64,000 nucleotides of DNA from UA16 sp905478895 (GCA_943788495.1 CALSQO010000001.1:1550001-1614000); one strand, 5' to 3'; counted from the first letter of the stretch, positions 18,142-27,553 are shown. Numbers and translations: made by a program. Notes: a model not told the origin generated them from the letters alone.

Positions 18142-19866
18142 ATGCGCAACCTGTTAACCATACGCCCCTTCGCTTTGAGCATTGCATTCATGCTTTGCGC
18201 CATTGTCTTGGCTCAAGGTCAGGAATCGTTCAGTGTGACCATCAATAAAAACCCGGTGCGCAATGGAGAGACCGTGCAGCTCAGTCTCTCCATGAAGAAC
18301 ATTCGACTGAATGCGTCTGCCCCTCAAATCAATGGGCTAAAGCTATTGGGTGGACCCAGTACATCGCAGAATAACTCGTGGGTTAACGGCGTCAGCAGTT
18401 CAGAAATCAAATACACGTATACCTACCAGGTACAATCCAACAAAGACATCAATGTTCCCAGCTACACCGTCGATGGGAGCACCCAAAAGCTTAGGAGCAA
18501 TGCCTTTAAAATCAAAGTATTGCCGCGTTCGACCAAGCAAAAAAAACAAACAGGCTTAGGGGAATTAGCGTGCGTTATTGACCTCTCGAAGCGAAACGTT
18601 TTTGTGGGTGAGCCCCTTGTGGCTTCTTTCAAGATTTACAACCGAGCCAACAACCTCGACGTTCGGGAATACAATGTGCCTGAAATGACGGGGTTTTGGA
18701 GCGAACAAATTGACATGCCGGATCCTCGCTGGGAATCAGAAGTCATCGAAGGCCGTCGCTACAACGTCGCCACGGTCAAAAAGGTGGTCTTATTTCCGCA
18801 GCAAACAGGGGAACTCACCATCGAAGGCTTCAATCTCGTCGGCTACAAAAGAACCTCCTTCTTCGATGGGAAAAATGTCACGGCTGAGGCCGACCCGATT
18901 CGGATTCAAGTCAAGCCACTTCCCGAACCGATCCCCTCCAATATGATTGGAGCATTCAGTCGGTTTGGATGCCAAGTCAAACAAAATGCCTCGACGTGCA
19001 AGACCAATGAAGCACTCACGGTCGAATACATATTCAACGGAGATGGCCACCTCAAATTCATCCAAGAACCGAAATTGCAATGGCCGGGAGAATTTGAAGT
19101 CTACGATCCGGAAATCATCGATCGCATCAAAACAACCGCAAAGGGAGAATCGGGTTCGCGCACCTTTCGATATGTCGTCATCCCACGTGCACCGGGTGAG
19201 TACAGCCTCCCCGCGGCAGAAGGCCAATGGTTTAATCTCCGCACGAAGGCATACTCCTCCTTGCCATCCTCGTCAAACACAATCAGCGTTGAACGTGGCG
19301 ACGCAAGCGCTGGTTCGGGACTTAGCTACAATTCCAAAACCGATATTCAAGTTTTGAATCAGGACATTCGCTTCATTGTCACTGCATGGAATGGATGTGG
19401 ATTGGACCGAGATCGTTGGCAGTCCTCCCTCCCCTTATCGACCGGATGGCTCGCGCTTGGCCCCTGTCTACTTGGGCTTGTTTTCATGACGAAACGTCGC
19501 CGCGAAGAGGACCGTAAGAATCCAAAGAAATCTCGGCAACGCAAGGCTAAAGCTACGGTGCGCAATGAACTACGAGCAGCCAAAAAACACTTGAACAATC
19601 CGACCTTGTTCTTTCCTGCCCTCGGCCAAGGCCTTGAGGACTATTTGCTCGCAAAATTGACCTGGAATTCCAGCCAGTTCCAGCGTGACGCTATCCTGGA
19701 AGCCTTGCAATTGAATGCTCCCGACACGGTTGAAAGTTGGCAGATTCTATTGGATCAACTCGACATGGCGAGGTACGCTCCTGGCACCATTCCAGCTCCT
19801 GATGAAATGCTGACGACATCTGAAAAACTGGTTGAACAAACGGAGAAATCATGGATCAAACGATGA
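18142..19866 (+). CDS. batD: BatD, periplasmic Ig-repeat protein with membrane anchor
   Basis: 574 residues. A signal peptide (LSIAFMLCAIVLAQGQ) is followed by the BatD N-terminal block FSVTINKNPVRNGETVQLSLS and repeated Ig-like beta domains, including GLGELACVIDLSKRNVFVGEP and GAFSRFGCQVKQNASTCKTNEALTV. One membrane helix (LALGPCLLGLVFM) precedes a basic helical cytoplasmic tail. BatD-family proteins occur in nearly every Bat operon and are proposed to assist the BatA/B/C/E complex. It starts 2 bases after the batC stop and overlaps batE by 16 bases. Confidence 0.93.
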   Translation: MRNLLTIRPFALSIAFMLCAIVLAQGQESFSVTINKNPVRNGETVQLSLSMKNIRLNASAPQINGLKLLGGPSTSQNNSWVNGVSSSEIKYTYTYQVQSNKDINVPSYTVDGSTQKLRSNAFKIKVLPRSTKQKKQTGLGELACVIDLSKRNVFVGEPLVASFKIYNRANNLDVREYNVPEMTGFWSEQIDMPDPRWESEVIEGRRYNVATVKKVVLFPQQTGELTIEGFNLVGYKRTSFFDGKNVTAEADPIRIQVKPLPEPIPSNMIGAFSRFGCQVKQNASTCKTNEALTVEYIFNGDGHLKFIQEPKLQWPGEFEVYDPEIIDRIKTTAKGESGSRTFRYVVIPRAPGEYSLPAAEGQWFNLRTKAYSSLPSSSNTISVERGDASAGSGLSYNSKTDIQVLNQDIRFIVTAWNGCGLDRDRWQSSLPLSTGWLALGPCLLGLVFMTKRRREEDRKNPKKSRQRKAKATVRNELRAAKKHLNNPTLFFPALGQGLEDYLLAKLTWNSSQFQRDAILEALQLNAPDTVESWQILLDQLDMARYAPGTIPAPDEMLTTSEKLVEQTEKSWIKR

Positions 19867-20648
19867 TGAACAAGGAACACATGCCGCACCGATTGCTCAC
19901 TTTGATTGGGATTTTCGTATTGGCCATCTCGGCATCTATTGGTCAAACCGAAGCCATTTATCACGCCCAATTCGATTCCGCGAATGCCGCCTATGCACGA
20001 GGAGAGTTCAACGTGGCGCAATCGGAATACGAATCGCTTTTGGCGGACCGCGTTCACTTTGCGTCTGAATTCAACTTGGGCAATGCCTTTTTCAAGCAGC
20101 AAAAATACGGGCAAGCCATACTCCACTACGAACGGGCTCGGCAATTGACGCCCAATAACGAAGACTTGGAAACCAATTTGACTTTGGCGAATTCTCAAAT
20201 CAGCGACCGCATTGAAGCCCTTCCGACAGCCGGTATTTCCAATCTATGGCAAGGCGTCATTGCACCGGGTCGGCATCTATTATGGCACCGCCTCATGGTG
20301 CTATTTTGGACCCTTGGGTTCGGTGCACTCGCCGCACGATTGCTGTCTCAAAATTTTGGAAACCGCAGAATCCTGGGAACCCTTGGCACCAGCCTCTTGG
20401 CAGTTGGCATCGCTTTCATGTCATTATCTTGGGCTGCGCTGAACCGAATAAGCAACGACAAGTCAGCCATTGTTTTGGCTAACGAATCCCCTGTTCGCAG
20501 CCAACCCGGCGATGCCGGAATGACCCTATTCATGATCCATGAAGGGACCAAAGTAGCCGTCATTCAGCAAGATTCTCGCTTTACAAAGATCAAACTTCCC
20601 AATGGCAATGTCGGTTGGATCGCATCCAATGACATGGAAACCATTTGA
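19851..20648 (+). CDS. batE: BatE, TPR and SH3b protein
   Basis: 265 residues. A signal peptide (LLTLIGIFVLAISASIGQ) is followed by TPR helices (HFASEFNLGNAFFKQQKYGQAI) and two membrane helices (LMVLFWTLGFGALAARLL; LGTSLLAVGIAFMSLSW). The bacterial SH3 domain at the C terminus (SPVRSQPGDAGMTLFMIHEGTKV...GNVGWI) is the layout of BatE. The start at 19851 overlaps batD; later in-frame ATGs at 19863, 19866 and 19881 are possible. It is the last gene of the operon and ends 9 bases from the convergent metalloprotease gene, with no obvious terminator between. Confidence 0.9.
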   Translation: MDQTMMNKEHMPHRLLTLIGIFVLAISASIGQTEAIYHAQFDSANAAYARGEFNVAQSEYESLLADRVHFASEFNLGNAFFKQQKYGQAILHYERARQLTPNNEDLETNLTLANSQISDRIEALPTAGISNLWQGVIAPGRHLLWHRLMVLFWTLGFGALAARLLSQNFGNRRILGTLGTSLLAVGIAFMSLSWAALNRISNDKSAIVLANESPVRSQPGDAGMTLFMIHEGTKVAVIQQDSRFTKIKLPNGNVGWIASNDMETI

Positions 20649-20657
20649 GGAAGCGCT

Positions 20658-23600
20658 CTACTTGAGTACTTCCAAAGGCCATTGATCAGATTGACCGGAG
20701 GCGTTCCACCCCATGGCACGGTACAGTCCGTTCGACCACCCCTTGGTAGGCAACACACATTGACCGGAACCGTCCGCTCGTGCCTCGAACATCAATTGAC
20801 CCGAAACGGCACTGAACACGCGAACCGTTGAACCGGGCATCCATCCCCGTGTTGTTGCCGCTTCATTGGCTGGATTTGGAAATCCATGCACTTGAGATTC
20901 CATGGCCTCACTCACACTTTCCGGCTGTGCCAAATCGTACAAAATAATGTCATCTAAGGCCGCCTCGATGAGGGAACCACCGTCCAAATATTCACCAAGT
21001 GTCGTGCTATCCGAGGCGATAAACCGCATTTGAAAAGCATCGGTAGGCTCGATTACATCAGCTACACGGAAGGCCATTCGACGCCATGAGATATCCTGTT
21101 GAAGGGTGTTTTCAAGGTATTGCCATGAGGATCCACCATCATTTGAAATCTCCACTTGCCACCAATCCGATGCTGGATTTGCGCCCGACGCGGGTGCATT
21201 GGTATACCAACGCCAATACGTCATAACGGGATCCTCAAAAGCCGTCAAGTCAATGATCGGAGAGACAAGGGTTGTCTTTCCTGCATCCACGTCATTCACG
21301 CCAATGCCATCATTGACGCCGGGGTTGAGACCGGTAATGAACGCATACCCCGCGAGGCCAATGGTATGGTCCGATGTTGGTGCCACGATGGTCGAAGGAT
21401 CGTTCATTTCAGCATATGACCCCACTGGAATGGACTCTTCCCAGATGCCCGTGGTCGCGTTGTCAATCCCCGGAAGTCCTGTGGTCCAACCACCAAAGTC
21501 AGAATACTCATCCGAATCGTTGATGAGCATTGGTTCCACTCCGATAAGGACATAATTGGGCAAATTGGGATAGGGCACATTGGCCGCTGCAAAAGGCGTT
21601 ACCGCTGCGATGCCACCAAAGTCATCTGTGATGCCCATGTAGTAGGCGACCACGCTGCCTTCGTCCTGTGCAGGAATGGAAGCGGTGAATGTAGATGAGC
21701 CCTCCTCATTGTCCATTTCAACTTCCGTCCATTCGCCACCGGCTTCCGTTCGGTACCAGAGGCGGACCGCATCAAAATAGAGGTTGTATGGGAACACGAT
21801 GTCCGTTTCAGCTTCAATGACCAACGTCTCCTCTGCCGGAGCAAATTCCACCGGTGCGTGATCAATCTCCGCATAAGAGAAGACGGAAATGCCATGGATG
21901 TCGAAGCCTTCTACAATGGCTGCTGCATTCGGCGTGCCGTTGCTCAAGTCGCCGTCATCGTCATCTGCTTGCAGCACATCGATCAAAACGTCTGTGTAGG
22001 CCTGTCCTTCGTTGCCGTTTTGAACGGTCGCTTGGAGTCCCGGATACGCATCAATGAACAAGGCCATCGTCGCATCCCAATCCCCTCCCATCAATAAATG
22101 GGTGTCGTACCAAGCCCCACAAATGATTTCACCATCCGCGTGGACTTCGCCGACCAAATCTTCGGGATACACCTTTGGCTCTGCATCATACTTGCGAATG
22201 CCGTCTTCATTGTCCGTGTAAAATCCTTTTCCTATTTCGGCGATGTCACCCAAACTCATGGCCCAAAAATCGGCATAGCCTTCGTTCATGGCGCCATTAT
22301 TGAAACCAGCACCGAGCGAATTGTAGTAGTAGTCATTGATTCCATGGCCGTATTCGTGCCAAACCACATCTGCAATTAAGGAAGTAGGATTGCATCCACC
22401 TCCGGTATCGTAAAAATTGACACTGATGCCATCATAGAAAGCGTTGCACTCCCCTTCTACGTCAATATTCGTGGTCATTGAAAAGTCCAAGGCCGTGAAA
22501 TTCGGCATGTACGATTTCATGTGCTCATGAATCAAAGAGACCGAACGATACGCTGAGCGTTCTTTGACATTGCCCAGGTCATCGAGGTTCAAATCGTTGT
22601 AGCCGTCTTCGAACTGAACTCCTACCTGTGGTGTTGTGCCGTTGGTGTATACCGTGCTCCACGATCCTGAGAGTTCCACCAGCGTGAACTGGGATCCAGA
22701 TGCGCTGCTGATGAAGCCACCGTCCACATCCGTTGTCACCGCTCCGCCGTCAATGGGCAAAAACAACATTGGCAACGGCATTTCTACGGACGCTTCGTAC
22801 GGATACATTTCATTGATTGTGGACTGAACCACACCGCTAATGACCAGCGCCTCAGCCGGTCGGTCCAAGCCCATTCGCTTCACAACACGTTCCGGCTTGG
22901 AATCCGATGCCGGCATGCTGACACGGCCATCGATGTGCACGACCCGATTTTGACGCATCAAGACTTCACCGCTATGAATATCCACCCAAGTTTCGTATCG
23001 ACGTGGAATGGCTCCAACCCGTCCATTGACAAATACCGTTTGGACCAATCGCCAGTCCAACAATTCCTGGTCACCTGTTAAGGGAACCAATCGCATGGTG
23101 CCCATTTCTGGAGTGCTCCACTCATCGAGTTGCACTCCTGCAGAAGCCGCTTCTTGGATGGCCATCCCGCTCAACGCATTACCATCAGGCATCTCAACAT
23201 CGCGGTACCAGTCTGCTCCCCACATGACCAGTTGGTCGTTCCACCATTTCGTTACAATTTTACCGCCTTCTACGGGAATTCCGTCAACATTTTGTTGCGC
23301 GAAGGCCCACTGGTGCCGTCCCGTGGTGGTTTGTGTGGTCCATTCTCCTTGGAATTCCACCCCGAACAATGCCAACTCGTTCGCAACAAAGGAGCTCGCC
23401 TTTTGGGCAATGCCCGTGCCTGCAATTTCAATTGCCGGACCAAAGGCCCGGTGCGGCAAACCCGTCCGCGGACTCATGATTGAACGCCATTTCGGGTGAT
23501 TCAAAGACCAATCTGCCCATTCCGACTGATTTCTCAGTATTGCCTGTTGTTGTTCTTCGGGCATTTCATCTTTGACATCCAAGCGAACCTCAAATGGGTC

Positions 23601-23702
23601 AATGGAAAGCGATGGTGTATGAATGGCAAATGGCTCGCCCTGCGCCGAAGCCATGGAAGCGAATGCAATGGTAAAGCAAAGGAAAAGAGTACGATAAATC
23701 AT
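20658..23702 (-). CDS. Secreted zinc metalloprotease (fungalysin/thermolysin-like), T9SS cargo
   Basis: 1014 residues from the ATG at 23702 (a TTG at 23717 is the alternative). A signal peptide (YRTLFLCFTIAFASMASAQG) precedes a propeptide-like region (about residues 40-280). The catalytic domain has HEYGHGINDYYY (HExxH zinc motif) and the downstream glutamate in GAMNEGYADFWAM (third ligand), the pattern of M36/M4 gluzincin proteases. Beta-sandwich and MAM/jelly-roll-like regions follow (DPVMTYWRWYTN). The end (VHGFPNPANEAATTRGW... to EVLK) is a type A T9SS sorting domain. It probably digests protein outside the cell. It is divergent from the DUF3089 gene. Confidence 0.88.
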   Translation of the reverse strand: MIYRTLFLCFTIAFASMASAQGEPFAIHTPSLSIDPFEVRLDVKDEMPEEQQQAILRNQSEWADWSLNHPKWRSIMSPRTGLPHRAFGPAIEIAGTGIAQKASSFVANELALFGVEFQGEWTTQTTTGRHQWAFAQQNVDGIPVEGGKIVTKWWNDQLVMWGADWYRDVEMPDGNALSGMAIQEAASAGVQLDEWSTPEMGTMRLVPLTGDQELLDWRLVQTVFVNGRVGAIPRRYETWVDIHSGEVLMRQNRVVHIDGRVSMPASDSKPERVVKRMGLDRPAEALVISGVVQSTINEMYPYEASVEMPLPMLFLPIDGGAVTTDVDGGFISSASGSQFTLVELSGSWSTVYTNGTTPQVGVQFEDGYNDLNLDDLGNVKERSAYRSVSLIHEHMKSYMPNFTALDFSMTTNIDVEGECNAFYDGISVNFYDTGGGCNPTSLIADVVWHEYGHGINDYYYNSLGAGFNNGAMNEGYADFWAMSLGDIAEIGKGFYTDNEDGIRKYDAEPKVYPEDLVGEVHADGEIICGAWYDTHLLMGGDWDATMALFIDAYPGLQATVQNGNEGQAYTDVLIDVLQADDDDGDLSNGTPNAAAIVEGFDIHGISVFSYAEIDHAPVEFAPAEETLVIEAETDIVFPYNLYFDAVRLWYRTEAGGEWTEVEMDNEEGSSTFTASIPAQDEGSVVAYYMGITDDFGGIAAVTPFAAANVPYPNLPNYVLIGVEPMLINDSDEYSDFGGWTTGLPGIDNATTGIWEESIPVGSYAEMNDPSTIVAPTSDHTIGLAGYAFITGLNPGVNDGIGVNDVDAGKTTLVSPIIDLTAFEDPVMTYWRWYTNAPASGANPASDWWQVEISNDGGSSWQYLENTLQQDISWRRMAFRVADVIEPTDAFQMRFIASDSTTLGEYLDGGSLIEAALDDIILYDLAQPESVSEAMESQVHGFPNPANEAATTRGWMPGSTVRVFSAVSGQLMFEARADGSGQCVLPTKGWSNGLYRAMGWNASGQSDQWPLEVLK

Positions 23703-23774
23703 GCTGCTTGTTTTCAAATGGTTGCGATGGTCACTGCAAATAAAACCACTTGTTTCGCATCTTTGTTGCTCCAG

Positions 23775-24677
23775 ATGGAAAAAGTTTCAATTACCGCTCT
23801 AGGATTCGCACTTCTGTGCTTAGGATGCACTCTCTCAGGTTGCAACCGTGGTCTTCAATCCCCAGAAGAGCTCATTTGGAATGAACACCGAGCCCCGGAT
23901 TATTCAAATGCAGACGAGTGGGCGGCACTTCCAGGCCGCGAGGACACTGCGGACGAGCTTCCAAAAAACTTACCGGAAGATGCGGCTGTTTACGATGAAG
24001 AGGAATTGCCCGTCGATGTCTTTTTCATTTATCCTACGCAATATTTCGAAGGCGAATGGTGGAATGCCTCACTGGACGACAAGGCAATCAATCAAGTCAC
24101 CGATGACTACCCCATGAGGCTTCAAGCAAGCGCTTTTCAAATGGGTGGGAAATTGTACGCCCCGCGCTACCGGCAAGCGCACATTGGTGTATTTACATGG
24201 CAAGACAGCACCAGCTATGCTGCCATTGAACTGGCGTATGCGGATGTCAAGGCTGCGTTTCAACATTACCTCAGTTATTGGAACGATGGTCGAAAAATCA
24301 TTCTGGCGGGCCACAGCCAAGGCAGCTGGCACATGCGCTGGTTGCTCCAAGAGTTTTTCGATGACCAACCCCTTCAGTCAAAGCTTGTCGCTGCCTATGG
24401 ACCCGGCTTCGACTGGTATGCCTCAGATTTTAAATCCATCCCCGAATGCACAGCCCCGGACCAGGTCGGTTGCGCTTGCTCTTGGATGACGTATGGAGGC
24501 TCTTACAAACCGCCTTGGTTGGGCTACAAAAAAGAAGATCCCATCTGCACCCACCCCGTCACCTGGGATCGCTCTGCACCTCGCAACGACCAAACAAAGC
24601 ACGCAGGAGTGGTGCTTTCTAAAATGAAATTTGCTCACGAGCAAGCGCTTGTGGCGACCATTGACGCGGTGTTTTGA
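23775..24677 (+). CDS. DUF3089 lipoprotein, alpha/beta-hydrolase-like
   Basis: 300 residues from the ATG at 23775. A lipoprotein signal (ALLCLGCTLSGC) is present; the acylated Cys is probably the second of the two lipobox-like sites. The body matches DUF3089: DVFFIYPTQYFEGEWWNA, APRYRQAHIG, and a nucleophile elbow KIILAGHSQGSWHMRWLL with the serine of GHSQG. The family belongs to the alpha/beta-hydrolase fold and its substrates are unknown. It is divergent from the metalloprotease gene; the 72-base spacer carries CATCTTTG (23758-23765), a near match to a -7 element. Confidence 0.88.
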   Translation: MEKVSITALGFALLCLGCTLSGCNRGLQSPEELIWNEHRAPDYSNADEWAALPGREDTADELPKNLPEDAAVYDEEELPVDVFFIYPTQYFEGEWWNASLDDKAINQVTDDYPMRLQASAFQMGGKLYAPRYRQAHIGVFTWQDSTSYAAIELAYADVKAAFQHYLSYWNDGRKIILAGHSQGSWHMRWLLQEFFDDQPLQSKLVAAYGPGFDWYASDFKSIPECTAPDQVGCACSWMTYGGSYKPPWLGYKKEDPICTHPVTWDRSAPRNDQTKHAGVVLSKMKFAHEQALVATIDAVF

Positions 24678-24966
24678 GCTTGGCGCAACCTGACGTTCCC
24701 TTTGGCAAGCAATTGCAACGCGACAACTGGCACATCGGCGATATCAATCTTTTCTGGATGAATATTCGTGAGAATGCTCGTTTGCGTGCAGTGCAAGACA
24801 TCTGACCACACGGAGCGCGCATGACAACACCCTTGAGAACGCACCTAGAAGCACCTAGAACGCACCTGAGATTCGTTTAATTAACGACAAACACGTGTAA
24901 CATATCGCTCAGGGGTTTTTTTTCATGTTATTTTATTATCTTTAGACACAACCAAAGCCGTTTCGA
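24678..24966. other. Intergenic stretch with a short tandem repeat and a probable promoter
   Basis: 289 bases without a gene. At 24841-24870 there are three copies of a 10-base unit, GCACCTAGAA twice and then CGCACCTGAG, preceded by a partial copy. Further on, an AT-rich part holds TATCTTTA (24937-24944), one mismatch from the Bacteroidota -7 element, behind a T-run (24916-24923). This is a likely promoter for the collagen-like gene starting at 24967. I see no RNA gene here. Confidence 0.45.
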
Positions 24967-26598
24967 ATGACCAACTTGAAAGACTTATTGCCTCAGCACA
25001 TGTGTGGGATGATTGTGTTATGTGCCATTTCCTCAATCCTAGGATTGTCGAGTATTCAAGCACAGGTCGCATCCGGAAATCCATGCAATGGCATACCGTA
25101 CAACATTGATGCAGACTGCAGTGGCACAATAAACACCCAAGATTTATTGTCTTTCCTTCCCTTCATCGGCTTTGACTTTGCGGCAGACATTGACTCTTTG
25201 AGCCTTGATTTGGAATATGCCAACGACACGCTATTTTTATTGAACCTCAGTGGCGCATTGATTGATGCTGTGGAACTCGGTTTTGTGGACGGCATTGACG
25301 GCGCTCAGGGACCGCAAGGTGATCCCGGCATGGACGGCGCCCAAGGCCCGCAAGGTGATCCCGGCATGGACGGCGCCCAAGGCCCGCAAGGGGAGCCCGG
25401 CATGGACGGCGCTGAGGGACCGCAAGGGGAGCCCGGCATGGACGGCGCTGAGGGACCGCAAGGGGAGCCCGGCATGGACGGCGCTGAGGGACCGCAAGGG
25501 GAGCCCGGCATGGACGGCGCTGAGGGACCGCAAGGTGAGCCCGGCATGGACGGCGCTGAGGGACCGCAAGGAGCAAGTGCTTATGAAGTATGGCTTGACC
25601 ATGAGGGTTCTGGAACCATCGAAGAATTTTTGATCAGTTTAGTCGGTGAGACAGGGCCACAAGGTGAGCCCGGAATGGACGGTGCGCAAGGACCGCAAGG
25701 TGAGCCCGGAATGGACGGTGTGCAAGGACCGCAAGGTGAGCCCGGAATGGACGGTGCGCAAGGACCGCAAGGAGAGCCCGGAATGGACGGTGCGCAAGGA
25801 CCGCAAGGAGAGCCCGGAATGGACGGTGCGCAAGGACCGCAAGGTGAGCCCGGAATGGACGGCGCTCAGGGACCGCAAGGTGAGCCCGGAATGGACGGTG
25901 CTCAGGGACCGCAAGGTGAGCCCGGAATGGACGGTGCGCAAGGCGCTAGTGCATACGAAATTTGGCTGAGCCTTGGAAACACGGGCAGCGAGCAAGATTT
26001 CCTTGATTATCTATCCGGAAATGCTGCTTTCGCACCTTCCACACATGGGGTATTTGACTCAGAATCAAATGGATCAATTTTTGTCATTGAGCATGCAACA
26101 TCTACGCTGTCCATTGAGCTGTGGGGATCCTCCGGAGGTGATGGTGGCGATATTTGTGGCTCCATGCCGGGTCAGGCAGATTGCTCGCTTTGCAATGCGG
26201 AAGGCGGCGCGGGTGGCGCGGCGTTGAAACTCATTAGCATGGTCTACAACCTTGCGAACGGTGACACATTGCAATTGATTCAAGGCGATATCGGAATGGC
26301 AGGTGAACTGGTTTCTTGCGAAGTGGGATCAACCGGATGGGTGGATTGGAATTGTGGTCCCGCTGCAAATGGGGAAGACGGAGGCATCACGCAATTGCTG
26401 CTCAATGGCAATGTCATCGCAGAAATATCGGGCGGTTTGGCGGGGGCAGGAGCTTGCATTGGTTGCCAAGGCAATGGGTGCTTTGCGGGCGAAGAGGGAG
26501 CGAGCGGAGCGTTGCAATCGATTGCACCTTGGGTTTCCGTACTTTCCACCGAAACCTTGGATGCGCCAACTGGATCCCGTATGATTCTGCGGTACTGA
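24967..26598 (+). CDS. Secreted collagen-like repeat protein
   Basis: 543 residues. A signal peptide (MIVLCAISSILGLSSIQAQ) leads into a short dockerin-like EF-hand stretch (IDADCSGTINTQDLLSFLPFIG). Two collagen-like Gly-X-Y arrays of the 12-residue unit GAQGPQGEPGMD follow, about 7.5 and 8 copies. They are separated and ended by GASAYEVWL / GASAYEIWL modules (the second followed by LGNTGSEQDFLDYLSG), a spacer known from other bacterial collagen-like proteins. The C-terminal 200 residues form a Cys- and Gly-rich domain (ELWGSSGGDGGDICG, CIGCQGNGCFAGEEG) that may be an adhesin head. No T9SS tail is obvious. It is probably a surface fibre or adhesin. Confidence 0.88.
   Translation: MTNLKDLLPQHMCGMIVLCAISSILGLSSIQAQVASGNPCNGIPYNIDADCSGTINTQDLLSFLPFIGFDFAADIDSLSLDLEYANDTLFLLNLSGALIDAVELGFVDGIDGAQGPQGDPGMDGAQGPQGDPGMDGAQGPQGEPGMDGAEGPQGEPGMDGAEGPQGEPGMDGAEGPQGEPGMDGAEGPQGEPGMDGAEGPQGASAYEVWLDHEGSGTIEEFLISLVGETGPQGEPGMDGAQGPQGEPGMDGVQGPQGEPGMDGAQGPQGEPGMDGAQGPQGEPGMDGAQGPQGEPGMDGAQGPQGEPGMDGAQGPQGEPGMDGAQGASAYEIWLSLGNTGSEQDFLDYLSGNAAFAPSTHGVFDSESNGSIFVIEHATSTLSIELWGSSGGDGGDICGSMPGQADCSLCNAEGGAGGAALKLISMVYNLANGDTLQLIQGDIGMAGELVSCEVGSTGWVDWNCGPAANGEDGGITQLLLNGNVIAEISGGLAGAGACIGCQGNGCFAGEEGASGALQSIAPWVSVLSTETLDAPTGSRMILRY
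25300..25569 (+). repeat. Collagen-like tandem repeat, array 1 (36-bp units)
   Basis: 7.5 copies of a 36-base unit encoding GA(Q/E)GPQG(D/E)PGMD. The first two units carry DP, later ones EP; units 4-7 have GAE. Copies are nearly identical at DNA level (GGCGCTGAGGGACCGCAAGG...), indicating recent expansion. The opposite strand is also open, producing shadow ORFs. Confidence 0.95.
25645..25941 (+). repeat. Collagen-like tandem repeat, array 2 (36-bp units)
   Basis: 8 copies plus a partial unit of the same 36-base repeat, mostly GAQGPQGEPGMD, with GET in unit 1 and GVQ in unit 3. The synonymous pattern differs from array 1 (GGTGCGCAAGGACCG against GGCGCTGAGGGACCG), so the two arrays expanded separately. 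Confidence 0.95.
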
Positions 26599-26653
26599 TT
26601 CCAAAATCACACGTTAACTTGCGGCGCGTGGGACCCATGTTCCTTAGCAGCCC

Positions 26654-27529
26654 ATGAAAGTCTCTGGATTTACATTCATTCGAAATGGCATCGATTACGA
26701 TTATCCCATCGTAGAAGCCATTCAGTCCATTCTTCCCATTTGCGACGAAGTGGTCGTGGCGGTTGGTAAGTCAGAAGACGACACGCTCTCCTTGATCCAA
26801 TCCATCGATTCCAAGCGCATTCGCATCATCGAAACCGTCTGGGATGATGCGCTAAGAGAAGGTGGGCGTGTACTTGCCATGGAAACGGACAAAGCACTCG
26901 CTGCAGTAGCACCCGATACCGACTGGTGCCTTTACATTCAAGGCGATGAAGTCTTGCATGACGAGGGGCACGCAAGCCTTCGCCAAGCCATGCAAGACAA
27001 CCTCCATCGCTCTGACATTGATGGCCTTTTATTCCCATATCGCCATTTTTATGGATCCTACGATTATGTGGGAGCCAGTAGCAAATGGTACCGAAATGAA
27101 ATTCGCGCAATCAAACCAAAGCGTGGGATATTCTCATTCCGCGATGCGCAAGGGTTTCGCAAACCTCCCAACCAAAAATTGCGCGTTGCACGGGTAAACG
27201 CTTTCATGCACCATTACGGCTGGGTCAAGGAGCCCGAGGCGATGCAACGCAAGCAGGAAAACTTCCATAAAATGTGGCACGATGATCGCTGGATCAACGA
27301 GCATATTCTGGCTGCTGATGCGTATGATTATGGCAGAGATGTGAGTCAATTGGCCCTGTTCGAGGGAACGCATCCGATCGTGATGAGGCCGCGCGTCCAA
27401 CGTCAAAATTGGACCTTCGACACGGACATCTCAATCGATCGCCGCACTCCAAAAGATCGCTTCAAATCATTTTGCTATGAGCGGCTTGGAATCGAGCTCG
27501 GTTACAAGAACTATCTTGCGGCGCGATAA
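26654..27529 (+). CDS. Glycosyltransferase, GT2-like
   Basis: 291 residues. The N terminus (MKVSGFTFIRNGIDYDYPIVEAI) and the later acidic motif in DTDWCLYIQGDEVLHDEG (DxD-like QGDE) match the GT-A fold of family 2 glycosyltransferases, where the motif binds the nucleotide-sugar and metal. VVVAVGKSEDDTLSLI is the usual second strand. No membrane segment is seen. The acceptor and donor are not known. It follows the collagen-like gene by 55 bases on the same strand and precedes a small methyltransferase gene, so it might decorate a surface polymer or protein. Confidence 0.85.
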   Translation: MKVSGFTFIRNGIDYDYPIVEAIQSILPICDEVVVAVGKSEDDTLSLIQSIDSKRIRIIETVWDDALREGGRVLAMETDKALAAVAPDTDWCLYIQGDEVLHDEGHASLRQAMQDNLHRSDIDGLLFPYRHFYGSYDYVGASSKWYRNEIRAIKPKRGIFSFRDAQGFRKPPNQKLRVARVNAFMHHYGWVKEPEAMQRKQENFHKMWHDDRWINEHILAADAYDYGRDVSQLALFEGTHPIVMRPRVQRQNWTFDTDISIDRRTPKDRFKSFCYERLGIELGYKNYLAAR

Positions 27530-27553
27530 CGGCAACACTTAAAGCAGCAGAAC

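Noticed and set aside
17688..18203. Long minus-strand ORF rich in Gly-Pro-Val/Val-Gly-Pro, and a plus-frame stretch reading GPTGPTGPTGP like collagen
   Set aside because: Both are out-of-frame readings of the Q/D repeat in batC, which lacks stops in most frames. The Gly-Pro periodicity is a product of the 9-base repeat, not a collagen gene.
25237..25995. Minus-strand and alternative-frame ORFs across the collagen repeats, and a CRISPR-like look of regular 36-base units
   Set aside because: The units are adjacent without spacers and encode Gly-X-Y on the plus strand; there are no cas genes. The other frames are shadows of the repeat.
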